DNA of 45,133 bases from an uncultured Eubacteriales bacterium (GTDB lineage Bacteria > Bacillota > Clostridia > Christensenellales > Aristaeellaceae): positions 1 through 45,133 of the forward strand of contig CACWLY010000008.1 of the NCBI GenBank assembly GCA_902761825.1. The letters run 5' to 3'. The translations under genes were made by a program, and so were the position numbers. Under the pieces are notes generated by a model. That model was not told where the DNA came from. It did not search any database and was given only the letters and a program-made list of their open reading frames with translations. Of this stretch, positions 1 through 6,480 are shown piece by piece (position 1 is the first letter of the stretch; every line of letters begins with the position of its first letter).

Positions 1-96
1 AACGTAGCGCTGCTACGCCTCCCTCCATTCAGCTTAGCCAGGGCGAAAAATCCATCCCAAATCTGATAATCTTTTATACTGAGAATAGTATAAAAC
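1..96. repeat. Dispersed intergenic repeat, copy 1 (may extend left of the window)
   Basis: This copy is identical over 85 bases to 13803-13887 except for an 11-base insert at 25-35. It contains a short GTAGC/GCTAC stem near 5-17 and a perfect 9-bp inverted repeat (TTTTATACT at 72-80, AGTATAAAA at 87-95, loop GAGAAT). It lies just downstream of the proC stop codon, so it may act as a 3'-end RNA structure for proC; that role is inferred. Confidence 0.85.
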
Positions 97-99
97 CGG

Positions 100-888
100 T
101 TATTTCCCGACGGATTTTTCATAAGCGGCGATCACGGCTTCCATCACCGCGCTGCGCAAACCGCCCTTTTCCAGCGCGCGCACGCCCTGGATGGTGGTGC
201 CGCCGGGGGAGCAGACCTGATCCTTGAGCGGGCCGGGATGGATGCCGGAGAGCGCGAGCTGCGCGGTTCCCGCCATCATCTGGGCGGCAAGCTCCAGGGC
301 TTTTGCGCGGGGCAGGCCGCAGGCGACGCCGCCGTCGGCAAGCGCTTCCATGAACAGCGCGGCGAAGGCCGGGCCGCAGCCGGAAACGGCGCTTCCGGCC
401 TCAAAAAGATGCTCGTCCATCTCGGCAAATCTTCCGCAGGCGGAAAGATCGCGCAGGAAAGTATCCAGCACGTCCCGCGGCACGTAGCTGTCGGAAGCGT
501 AAAGCGTCATGCCCGCGCCGACCGCGACCGGCGTATTGGGCATAATGCGGATCACCGGATGATCGTCGCCCGACATTTTCCGCACATCGTCCATCGTAAA
601 GCCGGGCGCCATCGAAACCAAGGTCTGACCGGCGCGAAGTTCCTGCCGGAAGCCTTCGATGACCGCGGCCATCAGGTAAGGCTTTACGCCCAGCAGGATA
701 TAATCGGCCTGCCGCGCCGCGTCCTTCGCGGAAGCCGCCACCCGGCATCCCAGCGCTTCCGCCAGCCGCAGCGCTTTTTCCGGCGTGCGGTTAAACAGGA
801 TGACCTGATCGGGGTTCACGTTTTTGCACAGCCCTTTTGCCAGCGCGCCGCCCATGTTTCCGGTGCCGATGATCGCGTAAACAGCCAT
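100..888 (-). CDS. proC: Pyrroline-5-carboxylate reductase
   Basis: This is the last step of proline synthesis: NAD(P)H-dependent reduction of 1-pyrroline-5-carboxylate in the cytoplasm. The 262 residues match the family length. The N-terminus carries the Rossmann motif GTGNMGGA near residues 8-15, and the C-terminus has the conserved SPGGTT block followed by an ALE helix, typical of the dimerisation domain. The start is supported by an AAAGGAGG site 8-9 bases upstream. It lies last in a minus-strand run after uppP, but a strong terminator hairpin (905-928) ends only about 17-20 bases before its start codon, so expression probably depends on readthrough or on a start very close to the hairpin. 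It has no obvious functional link to parAB. Confidence 0.95.
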   Translation of the reverse strand: MAVYAIIGTGNMGGALAKGLCKNVNPDQVILFNRTPEKALRLAEALGCRVAASAKDAARQADYILLGVKPYLMAAVIEGFRQELRAGQTLVSMAPGFTMDDVRKMSGDDHPVIRIMPNTPVAVGAGMTLYASDSYVPRDVLDTFLRDLSACGRFAEMDEHLFEAGSAVSGCGPAFAALFMEALADGGVACGLPRAKALELAAQMMAGTAQLALSGIHPGPLKDQVCSPGGTTIQGVRALEKGGLRSAVMEAVIAAYEKSVGK

Positions 889-904
889 ATTCTTTCCTCC
901 TTTG

Positions 905-928
905 AAAAAAGGCAGGCGTCTGCCTGCC
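905..928 (-). terminator. Rho-independent terminator between uppP and proC
   Basis: On the minus strand a 7-bp stem (GGCAGGC, loop AGAC, GCCTGCC) is followed at once by six T. It ends transcription from the par-uppP operon. The T run is only a few bases from the proC ribosome site, which makes an attenuation-like arrangement for proC possible. Confidence 0.85.
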
Positions 929-942
929 GTATACGTTTTATA

Positions 943-1782
943 TTACAGTATCTTTGCCGCCGCCAGCGCCAGCACGACCGCGCCGAGCGCGATGCGGTAA
1001 ATGCCGAATACCCGGAAGGAATGCGTGCGGATATAATCCATGAGCACGTGGATCACAGCCATCGATATCACAAACGCCGTGATAAAGCCCACGCCGAGGA
1101 TCAGGATCTCTTCCATCGCCATGGAGCCGCCGTTCATGACGAACTTGGCTCCCTTCAGCAGGCTCGCGCCAAACATGGTGGGAATAGCCATGAGAAAGCT
1201 GAACCGCACGGCCGGGGTACGGTTAAGCCCCAGCAGCAGCGCGCCGATGATGGTGCTTCCGCTGCGGGAAGTGCCGGGGATCAGCGCGAGCACCTGGAAG
1301 CAGCCGATCAGGAAGGCGGTCTGATAGCTGGTGTTGTGCAGGCTGTTTATCCTGCGGGCGTGCCGCCTGTCCTCCAGGCTGTCCAGCAGCAGAAAGACGA
1401 CGCCGTAAACGATCAGCGCGATGGCGACCACAAGGGGCGTGTTCAGGTGCGCTTCGATCCAGTCGTTGCACAGGATGCCGATGATCCCGCTGGGGATGAC
1501 CGAAATGATGATCTTGATCCACAGCGTCCAGGTCTCTTTCCTGTCAGCCGGGGATTTGGAAAGCGCGAAGGGGTTGAGCCGATGAAAAAAAACAAGAAGG
1601 ACGGCGATGATGGAGCCGAGCTGGATCACGACGTCGTACAGATTCCAGAAATCCTGGCTGACGCCCTTCAGGGGCAGAAGCGCGTTCATAATCATCAGAT
1701 GGCCGCCCGAACTGACGGGGAGCCATTCGGTAATACCCTGAACGAGGCCCATCAGCGCGGATTTGAGCAGGTTAAGAAGCAT
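943..1782 (-). CDS. uppP: Undecaprenyl-diphosphate phosphatase (UppP/BacA family)
   Basis: An integral membrane enzyme that dephosphorylates undecaprenyl diphosphate to recycle the lipid carrier used for peptidoglycan and wall polymers; family members also confer bacitracin tolerance. The protein is 279 residues and mostly hydrophobic helices. Family signatures are visible: the glycine/glutamate segment ITEWLPVSSGGHL near residues 17-29 and the PGTSRSGSTI loop near residues 168-177, which together form the active site. A GGAGG site precedes the ATG. It starts 14 bases after the parB stop codon, so it is almost certainly cotranscribed with parAB, and it is followed by a clear terminator. The pairing of segregation and cell-wall lipid recycling in one transcript is unusual, but no functional link can be read from the sequence. 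Confidence 0.95.
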   Translation of the reverse strand: MLLNLLKSALMGLVQGITEWLPVSSGGHLMIMNALLPLKGVSQDFWNLYDVVIQLGSIIAVLLVFFHRLNPFALSKSPADRKETWTLWIKIIISVIPSGIIGILCNDWIEAHLNTPLVVAIALIVYGVVFLLLDSLEDRRHARRINSLHNTSYQTAFLIGCFQVLALIPGTSRSGSTIIGALLLGLNRTPAVRFSFLMAIPTMFGASLLKGAKFVMNGGSMAMEEILILGVGFITAFVISMAVIHVLMDYIRTHSFRVFGIYRIALGAVVLALAAAKIL

Positions 1783-1796
1783 TGATCAAACCTCCG

Positions 1797-2642
1797 TTAT
1801 TGGTTTTCCAGGCGCTCCATGGCAGCGTAGATTGCTTCGAGCTCTTCTTCCGTGGTGTACTGAAGCACGACTTTGCCGCGCTTGAGGCTGCCGGTCAGCA
1901 GCGTGCGCACGCCGATCACGTTCTGCAATCGCGCCCGCATATCCTCCAGCTCGACCGCGATGGCTTTCTTTTCGCTCCGGGGAGCGGGCTTTTCAGGCGC
2001 GGCGGCCAGCTTTTCGGCCTCGCGCACGCTCAGTCCGTCGCGCACGATGCGCTGGGCCAGGGCGCGCTGCGTATGCTCGCCGCTGACGCCCGCCAGCACG
2101 CGCGCGTGACCCGCGGAAAGCGCGCCCTCCCTGACAAGCTGCTGGATATCCTCGGGCAGCGTCAGAAGACGCAAAAGATTGGCGACGGCGGGGCGCGAAC
2201 GCCCCACCCGGCGCGCGGCCAGCTCCTGCGTATATCCGCAGCGTTCCATCAGATCGCGGATGCCGGCGGCTTCTTCCATGGGGTTCAGGTCCTCGCGCTG
2301 CAGGTTTTCGATCAGCGCGGCTTCCATGCGCTCCTGCGCGCTCATTTCCCTGACGATGCAGGGCACGCTTTGCAGCCCGGCCATGCGGGCGGCGCGGAAA
2401 CGCCGTTCGCCGGCCACGATGCGGTAACGTCCGTCCTCAGGCGTCACCAGCAGGGGCTGCAGCAGGCCGCTCTGCCGGATGCTTTCGGCCAGCGTTTCCA
2501 GCGCTTCCTTGTCGAACGCGCGCCGCGGCTGATCGGGATTGGGGTCGATCGCGTTCAGCGCGATTTCGGTGGAACCGTCGGGCGCGTCGCTCTCCGGCAG
2601 CAGAATATCCAGTCCGCGGCCAAGTCCTCTTTTGGAAGCCAT
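1797..2642 (-). CDS. parB: Chromosome partitioning protein ParB (Spo0J-like)
   Basis: A CTP-dependent DNA clamp that loads at parS and spreads, organising the origin region together with ParA. The 281 residues show the usual order: short basic N-terminus with the LGRGL motif (ParA contact), ParB/Srx domain with the GERRFRA box near residues 78-84, NLQRED-NPMEEA segment, a helix-turn-helix around residues 135-160 (TQELAARRVGRSRPAVANLL), and a C-terminal dimerisation region. It follows parA by 27 bases and precedes uppP by 14. The GAGG ribosome site 9 bases upstream supports the start. No canonical parS palindrome was found by eye in this window, so its loading sites may be outside it or diverged. 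Confidence 0.96.
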   Translation of the reverse strand: MASKRGLGRGLDILLPESDAPDGSTEIALNAIDPNPDQPRRAFDKEALETLAESIRQSGLLQPLLVTPEDGRYRIVAGERRFRAARMAGLQSVPCIVREMSAQERMEAALIENLQREDLNPMEEAAGIRDLMERCGYTQELAARRVGRSRPAVANLLRLLTLPEDIQQLVREGALSAGHARVLAGVSGEHTQRALAQRIVRDGLSVREAEKLAAAPEKPAPRSEKKAIAVELEDMRARLQNVIGVRTLLTGSLKRGKVVLQYTTEEELEAIYAAMERLENQ

Positions 2643-2669
2643 AGTTGATTCCTCACTTTTGCAAACAGA

Positions 2670-3440
2670 TTATTTGACGCGCTCTCCGTTGCGGGCCAGC
2701 ACTTCCCGCGCCAGGCTGCGGTAGGCTTCCGCGCCGGTCGAGCGGGGATCGTAGCGGTTGATGGGCATGGAGAAGCTCGGCGCTTCGCCCAGGCGCACGT
2801 TGCGGGGAACGCTGGTGGCGAACACCTTGGACTTGAAGTGCTTCTTGACCTGCGCGACCACCTGCAGACTCAGGTTGGTGCGCCCGTCAAACATGGTCAT
2901 CAGTACGCCTTCGATATCCAGGGAGGGGTTCAGCCCGCGCTTGACCCTGCTGACGGTATCGGTCAGGCTGCGCACTCCCTCCAGGGCATAGTATTCGCAC
3001 TGGATCGGGATCAGTACGCTGTTCGCCGCCGTCAGCGCGTTTACCGTAAGCAGGCCGAGGGACGGGGGACAGTCGATGACGATATAATCGTACGTCCCCT
3101 CCAGGCCGCGCAGCGCGGCGCGCATGCGGTATTCCCGGCGGTCGAGGTTCACCATTTCGATCTCGGCCCCGGCCAGGCGGATATCCGAGGGCAATACGCT
3201 CATGTTGGGGGTATCGGTGACCACAATGCTCTTTTCGGCGGTGGAAAGGCCGAGCAGCACTTCATACAGCGTGTTTTCGCGGGCGGGCGCGCCCGATCCG
3301 CTGGAAGCGTTTCCTTGCGGGTCGGCGTCCACCAGCAGCACTTTCTTTCCCAGTTCGGCCAGACAGGCGCTCAGATTGACCGCCGTGGTGGTTTTGCCCA
3401 CGCCGCCCTTCTGATTGGCGACAGCGATGATTTTTGCCAA
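2670..3440 (-). CDS. parA: Chromosome partitioning ATPase ParA (Soj-like)
   Basis: A deviant Walker-type ATPase that works with ParB in origin segregation; in Bacillus the homologue Soj also regulates DnaA. The protein has 256 residues with the signature KGGVGKTT at 11-18, a switch region with DADPQGN near residues 40-46, and the IDCPPSLG Walker B-like segment near residues 121-128. The best start is a TTG at 3440 preceded by AAGAAGGA; no better ATG fits the fold, because the beta strand before the P-loop begins right there. It sits 15 bases downstream of a gene of unknown function and diverges from dnaA across the origin-like region, as expected for an origin-linked par locus. Confidence 0.96.
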   Translation of the reverse strand: MAKIIAVANQKGGVGKTTTAVNLSACLAELGKKVLLVDADPQGNASSGSGAPARENTLYEVLLGLSTAEKSIVVTDTPNMSVLPSDIRLAGAEIEMVNLDRREYRMRAALRGLEGTYDYIVIDCPPSLGLLTVNALTAANSVLIPIQCEYYALEGVRSLTDTVSRVKRGLNPSLDIEGVLMTMFDGRTNLSLQVVAQVKKHFKSKVFATSVPRNVRLGEAPSFSMPINRYDPRSTGAEAYRSLAREVLARNGERVK

Positions 3441-3455
3441 AGTAAATTCCTTCTT

Positions 3456-3950
3456 TTATGTTTTTCTTTCGTCGGGCAGCCAGCCGCGCCAGCGGAAGGG
3501 GGCGTGGCAGCTGCGCACGGTGCGCGCGATGACGGCAAGCTCGTCCTCGGTCTGAAACGCGGAATAGCGCAGATACAGCGCCCGCAGGGCGGAAAGGCTG
3601 TCGTGCGACAGGGCGAACTGCCGGATCCTCGTATATTCCGATACGTTGCGGGGCAGCTCGCACAGGGCCGGATACAGCAGCTCGTCGGCCATCTGATCGA
3701 TATCGTCCACGAGCACGCGGATGACCCGGCCGTCGTCGAGCAGCACGCGCATATCGCCTTCGGTCAGCGCGCGCACCTGATGAAACAGCAGCGTGCTCAG
3801 CCGGGAGGAGAGCGCGCTCAGATCGTCCGTCGGCGAGGAGAGAAAGGCGTTCAGCTCGTCGCAGGCTTTCCGGCTGATATCGCAGGCGGCAAGAAAGGCC
3901 GCGCCCAGCCACGGACGCAGCACGCGGGCGGCCGATTCCTCATGCACCAT
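3456..3950 (-). CDS. Protein of unknown function, first gene of the parAB operon
   Basis: A 164-residue, mostly helical, soluble protein with no motif I recognise. An in-frame ATG lies 12 codons farther upstream, but the ATG at 3950 has a much better ribosome site (AAAGGAG, about 8 bases before). It has no signal peptide and no membrane segment; the middle is rich in Asp/Leu (around residues 55-85) and the C-terminus is basic. It is separated from parA by 15 bases and faces dnaA across the origin-like region, so it is probably transcribed with parA, parB and uppP. Position suggests a role connected with origin function or segregation, but this is only guilt by association. Confidence 0.75.
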   Translation of the reverse strand: MVHEESAARVLRPWLGAAFLAACDISRKACDELNAFLSSPTDDLSALSSRLSTLLFHQVRALTEGDMRVLLDDGRVIRVLVDDIDQMADELLYPALCELPRNVSEYTRIRQFALSHDSLSALRALYLRYSAFQTEDELAVIARTVRSCHAPFRWRGWLPDERKT

Positions 3951-3976
3951 GACGGCTTCTCCTTTCACACCATACC

Positions 3977-4005
3977 AAAATACCACATTTATGCCGATTT
4001 GTCCA
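3977..4005 (-). promoter_or_regulatory. Likely sigma-A promoter of the par operon
   Basis: On the minus strand the pattern TGGACA, 17 bases, TATTTT lies 27 bases upstream of the ATG at 3950. Spacing is ideal; both hexamers are imperfect. Confidence 0.5.
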
Positions 4006-4113
4006 CCGCTGACGCGGAAGAGAGCGGAGCGGGCAAAAAATAAATTTTCTTGAAGGATGTTACAATAATATTACTTTTTGGAATGAATATTCATAAATGG
4101 AATACCCTGTTCA

Positions 4114-4153
4114 TACTTCTTGTGGCGGCAAAGGGCGTCCTACACAAGAAGTA
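4114..4153. repeat. Long inverted repeat in the origin-like region
   Basis: Arms TACTTCTTGTG (4114-4124) and CACAAGAAGTA (4143-4153) are perfectly complementary over 11 bp with an 18-base spacer. They do not match the DnaA box and are not followed by a T tract, so they look like a protein-binding or cruciform element rather than a terminator. Confidence 0.7.
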
Positions 4154-4188
4154 GTTTTCCACAGGTACGGGTCATACAGGTCAGCTTA

Positions 4189-4197
4189 TGTGGATAA
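4189..4197 (-). promoter_or_regulatory. Perfect DnaA box
   Basis: The minus strand reads TTATCCACA, the consensus high-affinity DnaA site. Weaker relatives lie at 4155-4163, 4259-4267 and 4273-4281. Confidence 0.85.
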
Positions 4198-4200
4198 CTC

Positions 4201-4229
4201 TTGCCTTTTTGGGCAAAATCTGCTATGAT
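4201..4229 (+). promoter_or_regulatory. Likely dnaA promoter
   Basis: TTGCCT at 4201-4206 and TATGAT at 4224-4229 are 17 bases apart. The start point would fall near 4236, between DnaA boxes, giving a leader of roughly 145 bases before the TTG at 4383 and a simple route to DnaA autoregulation. Confidence 0.55.
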
Positions 4230-4382
4230 ACAGGTGTTCACAGAACAGATCGATGGTTTTATCCACGGCTACTTATCCACCGGTCGGACGAGATGCGATA
4301 GGTGGGCTTATTTTTTTCGCCTTTTTTCAGCGCCTGCGCGCATACATGGATATACATCGGGATTACAAATGGGGGCATTTTC

Positions 4383-5693
4383 TTGGATACGACGACGTTA
4401 TGGAATCAGGCCTGCGAGATTTTGAGCGCGGACATGATGAAGGTAACATACGATACATGGATCAAAACGCTGAAACCGGTCGCGCTGGACGGCGATCTTT
4501 TTGTGCTGCAGGCCGCTACCGATTTTTACCGTAAAAACGTTGTTTCCCGCTACGCGGCGATGATCGAAAGCGCGCTGAGCCAGAGCGCGCGCATGACCAT
4601 GCACGCCAAATTCCTCACGCCCGAGGAAGCCGAAAAGTATATGAGCCCCTCGGCGTCGGAGCCCAAGCCTTCCTTCCTGAATCCCAAGTATACCTTCGAT
4701 TCCTTTGTGGTGGGCTCGAGCAACCGCTTTGCACACGCGGCGTGCCTGGCGGTGGCCGAGTCGCCCGCGGAAGCCTATAACCCGCTGTTCATATACGGCG
4801 GCGTGGGACTGGGAAAGACGCATCTGATGCATGCCATCGGCCATTATCTGCTGGCGGAAAACCCCAAGATGCGGATCGCTTATGTGACCAGCGAAGCCTT
4901 CATGAACGAGCTGATATCGGCGATCCAGACGGGGCAGAGCGCCGAATTCCGCGATAAATACCGCAAAGTGGATGTGCTGCTGATCGACGATATCCAGTTT
5001 ATCGCCGGCACCACCAGCACCCAGGAGGAGTTTTTCCATACCTTCAACGCCCTGCATACGGCCGGCAAGCAGATCATCGTTTCGAGCGACCGTCCGCCCC
5101 GCGAGATTCCGCGGCTGGAGGAAAGGCTGCGCAGCCGGTTTGAATGGGGCCTGATCGCCGACATTCAGCGGCCTGATCTGGAAACGAGGATCGCCATCCT
5201 TCGCCGCAGGGCGCAGGATGAAATGATACAGTGCGGCGACGAAGTGCTCCAGCTGATCGCCGAGCGCGTGGAGAGCAATATCCGCGAACTGGAGGGCAGC
5301 CTGACCCGGCTGTCGGCCTACGCTTCGCTGACGGGCCGCAGGATCGACGTTGCGCTGGCCGAGGAAGCCCTGCGCGAGGTGTTTGCCAGCCACGAGCCGC
5401 ATAACGTCACCTGCGAGGATGTAATGCGCGTGGTATCCTCCTATTACAACGTGACCGTGGAGGATCTGAAGGGTCCGCGCCGCAACCGCGAAATCACCGT
5501 GCCCAGGCAGATCGCCATGTATCTTTGCCGGGAGATGACGGATTGCTCCATGTCCCGCATCGGAGACGCGATGGGCGGACGCGACCATACCACCGTGCTG
5601 CACGGCTGCGATAAGGTGGCTGAGGACCTGCGTACTTCCGAAAGCCTGGGGGCGCTGATGGATGATATCCGGCACAGGCTGCAAAACCAATAA
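4383..5693 (+). CDS. dnaA: Chromosomal replication initiator DnaA
   Basis: The AAA+ initiator that binds DnaA boxes, unwinds oriC and loads the helicase. With a TTG start at 4383 (GGGGG about 8 bases upstream) the protein has 436 residues. An ATG at 4302 is in frame but would add a hydrophobic stretch foreign to the family. Domain I covers residues 1-80 with the conserved LW and YDTWI motifs; the linker is short; domain III has Walker A GGVGLGKT at 139-146 and Walker B LLIDDIQF; domain IV ends with the signature GGRDHTTVLHG. Unlike most Bacillota, dnaN does not follow: the next gene encodes a secreted protein behind a hairpin. Regulation through the upstream DnaA boxes is likely. Confidence 0.97.
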   Translation: MDTTTLWNQACEILSADMMKVTYDTWIKTLKPVALDGDLFVLQAATDFYRKNVVSRYAAMIESALSQSARMTMHAKFLTPEEAEKYMSPSASEPKPSFLNPKYTFDSFVVGSSNRFAHAACLAVAESPAEAYNPLFIYGGVGLGKTHLMHAIGHYLLAENPKMRIAYVTSEAFMNELISAIQTGQSAEFRDKYRKVDVLLIDDIQFIAGTTSTQEEFFHTFNALHTAGKQIIVSSDRPPREIPRLEERLRSRFEWGLIADIQRPDLETRIAILRRRAQDEMIQCGDEVLQLIAERVESNIRELEGSLTRLSAYASLTGRRIDVALAEEALREVFASHEPHNVTCEDVMRVVSSYYNVTVEDLKGPRRNREITVPRQIAMYLCREMTDCSMSRIGDAMGGRDHTTVLHGCDKVAEDLRTSESLGALMDDIRHRLQNQ

Positions 5694-5706
5694 AATACAA
5701 AACGGG

Positions 5707-5760
5707 AACTGCGCTTCATTCTTCCGGCGAAGCCCGGACGGGGACGGATGAAGCGCAGTT
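5707..5760 (+). terminator. Hairpin downstream of dnaA
   Basis: A perfect 13-bp stem (5707-5719 with 5748-5760, arms AACTGCGCTTCAT and ATGAAGCGCAGTT) begins 14 bases after the dnaA stop. The following T tract is poor, so it may be a terminator or a 3'-end stabiliser. It separates dnaA from the next operon. Confidence 0.65.
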
Positions 5761-5818
5761 TGGCGCGTTTTCCGCCCGGAAAACCGGACGGAAAAAATGA
5801 AGGAAATGTTACAAACTG

Positions 5819-5848
5819 TTGACTTTTTCATCAAATCGGTGTTATTAT
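5819..5848 (+). promoter_or_regulatory. Likely promoter of the giant secreted-protein operon
   Basis: TTGACT at 5819-5824 and TATTAT at 5843-5848 are 18 bases apart (17 if TTATTA is used). The leader to the ATG at 5926 would be about 70 bases, with GGGAGG about 8 bases before the start. Confidence 0.6.
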
Positions 5849-5925
5849 ATAAATTGGAAAAAGATTGTATTTTCAGCAAGAATTGTTCCGGTTTATGCCG
5901 ATTGTACATTGGGAGGCCTGCGATT

Positions 5926-6480
5926 ATGAATAGATCTCGACTGAAGCGGTTTGGCGCGGCGCTGTGCGCAATGATCATGCTGATCAGCTGTCTGCCGATC
6001 GGCGTGGCGGAAGCACCGGAAATGCCGCCGCAGGAGTTCCCCGCAGCAGATCAGACGGGGCTTGAACCCGCGCTTGATTTTGGTGCGCCCGAGCCGACGC
6101 CCGAGCCGACGGCGGTTCCTACGCCCGAGCCGACGGCGGTTCCGACGCCCGAGCCGACGGCGGTTCCGACGCCAGAGCCGACGGCGGAGCCTACGCCCGA
6201 ACCGACGGCGGAGCCTACGCCCGAACCGACGGCGGAGCCCACGCCCGAACCGACGGCGGAGCCCACGCCCGAGCCGACCCGACGGCGGAGCCCACGCCCG
6301 AGCCGACGGCGGAGCCCACGCCCGAGCCGACGGCGACGCCTACGCCCGAACCGACAGCGACGCCGTTTATCGCGGGCTATGTCTGGATCTCCGATCTTCA
6401 GCCGATTTACAAAGAGATGGACGACAAGGAAGAGCAGATCGGCTTCTTCAGCGAAAAGACCGCCGTATGGGCGGAAGTGA
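5926..6480 (+). CDS. N-terminal fragment of a giant secreted protein, frameshifted in its Pro-Thr repeat
   Basis: The ATG at 5926 has a GGGAGG site and starts a Sec signal peptide (residues 1 to about 27, basic MNRSRLKR then hydrophobic core, likely cleavage near GVAEA). Next come repeats of TPEPTAVP/TPEPTAEP. After 6283 the frame turns to an Arg/Pro/Ser-rich nonsense tail ending at 6480. The cause is visible: unit 8 of the 24-bp repeat contains CCGAC twice in tandem (6274-6283). Removing five bases joins this fragment seamlessly to the frame that runs to 11636, giving a protein of about 1900 residues. Alternatives are an assembly or sequencing error, a pseudogene, or reversible slippage (phase variation). 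Without rejoining, the downstream part lacks an export signal. Confidence 0.8.
   Translation: MNRSRLKRFGAALCAMIMLISCLPIGVAEAPEMPPQEFPAADQTGLEPALDFGAPEPTPEPTAVPTPEPTAVPTPEPTAVPTPEPTAEPTPEPTAEPTPEPTAEPTPEPTAEPTPEPTRRRSPRPSRRRSPRPSRRRRLRPNRQRRRLSRAMSGSPIFSRFTKRWTTRKSRSASSAKRPPYGRK
6097..6365 (+). repeat. Eleven 24-bp tandem repeats encoding TPEPTA(V/E/T)P, with a 5-bp duplication
   Basis: Units begin at 6097, 6121, 6145, 6169, 6193, 6217, 6241, 6265, 6294, 6318 and 6342. All are 24 bp except unit 8 (6265-6293), which is 29 bp because CCGAC is duplicated at 6274-6283. They code for an extended Pro-Thr spacer, as often found between the membrane or wall and globular domains. Confidence 0.95.

Larger units (their letters stand above)
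4027..4281. other. Candidate oriC / dnaA control region: AT-rich element, inverted repeats and DnaA boxes
   Basis: The gene-free stretch from 3951 to 4382 holds an AT-rich segment (about 4036-4100, candidate unwinding element), a perfect 12-bp palindrome ATGAATATTCAT at 4083-4094, an 11-bp inverted repeat (4114-4124 with 4143-4153, spacer 18), and a group of DnaA-box-like sites: TTTTCCACA at 4155-4163 (one mismatch), a perfect box on the minus strand at 4189-4197, and two single-mismatch boxes on the plus strand at 4259-4267 and 4273-4281. It lies between divergent par and dnaA genes. Such clusters next to dnaA are usual for bacterial origins, but they also serve dnaA autoregulation, so origin activity remains an inference. 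Confidence 0.7.

Noticed and set aside
3951..3986. Longer N-terminus for the gene upstream of parA (start at 3986)
   Set aside because: The extra codons cover the ribosome site AAAGGAG that serves the ATG at 3950 and overlap the proposed -10 region.
4302..4382. ATG at 4302 as the dnaA start
   Set aside because: It would add about 27 residues, partly hydrophobic and unlike any DnaA N-terminus. The TTG at 4383 begins exactly at the conserved domain I.
6274..6283. Programmed ribosomal frameshifting to rejoin the surface protein frames
   Set aside because: No slippery heptamer with a downstream pseudoknot is apparent. An exact 5-bp tandem duplication in a repeat explains the break more simply.
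6097..6365. CRISPR-like array from the regular repeats
   Set aside because: Units are contiguous, in-frame protein-coding repeats with no spacers.
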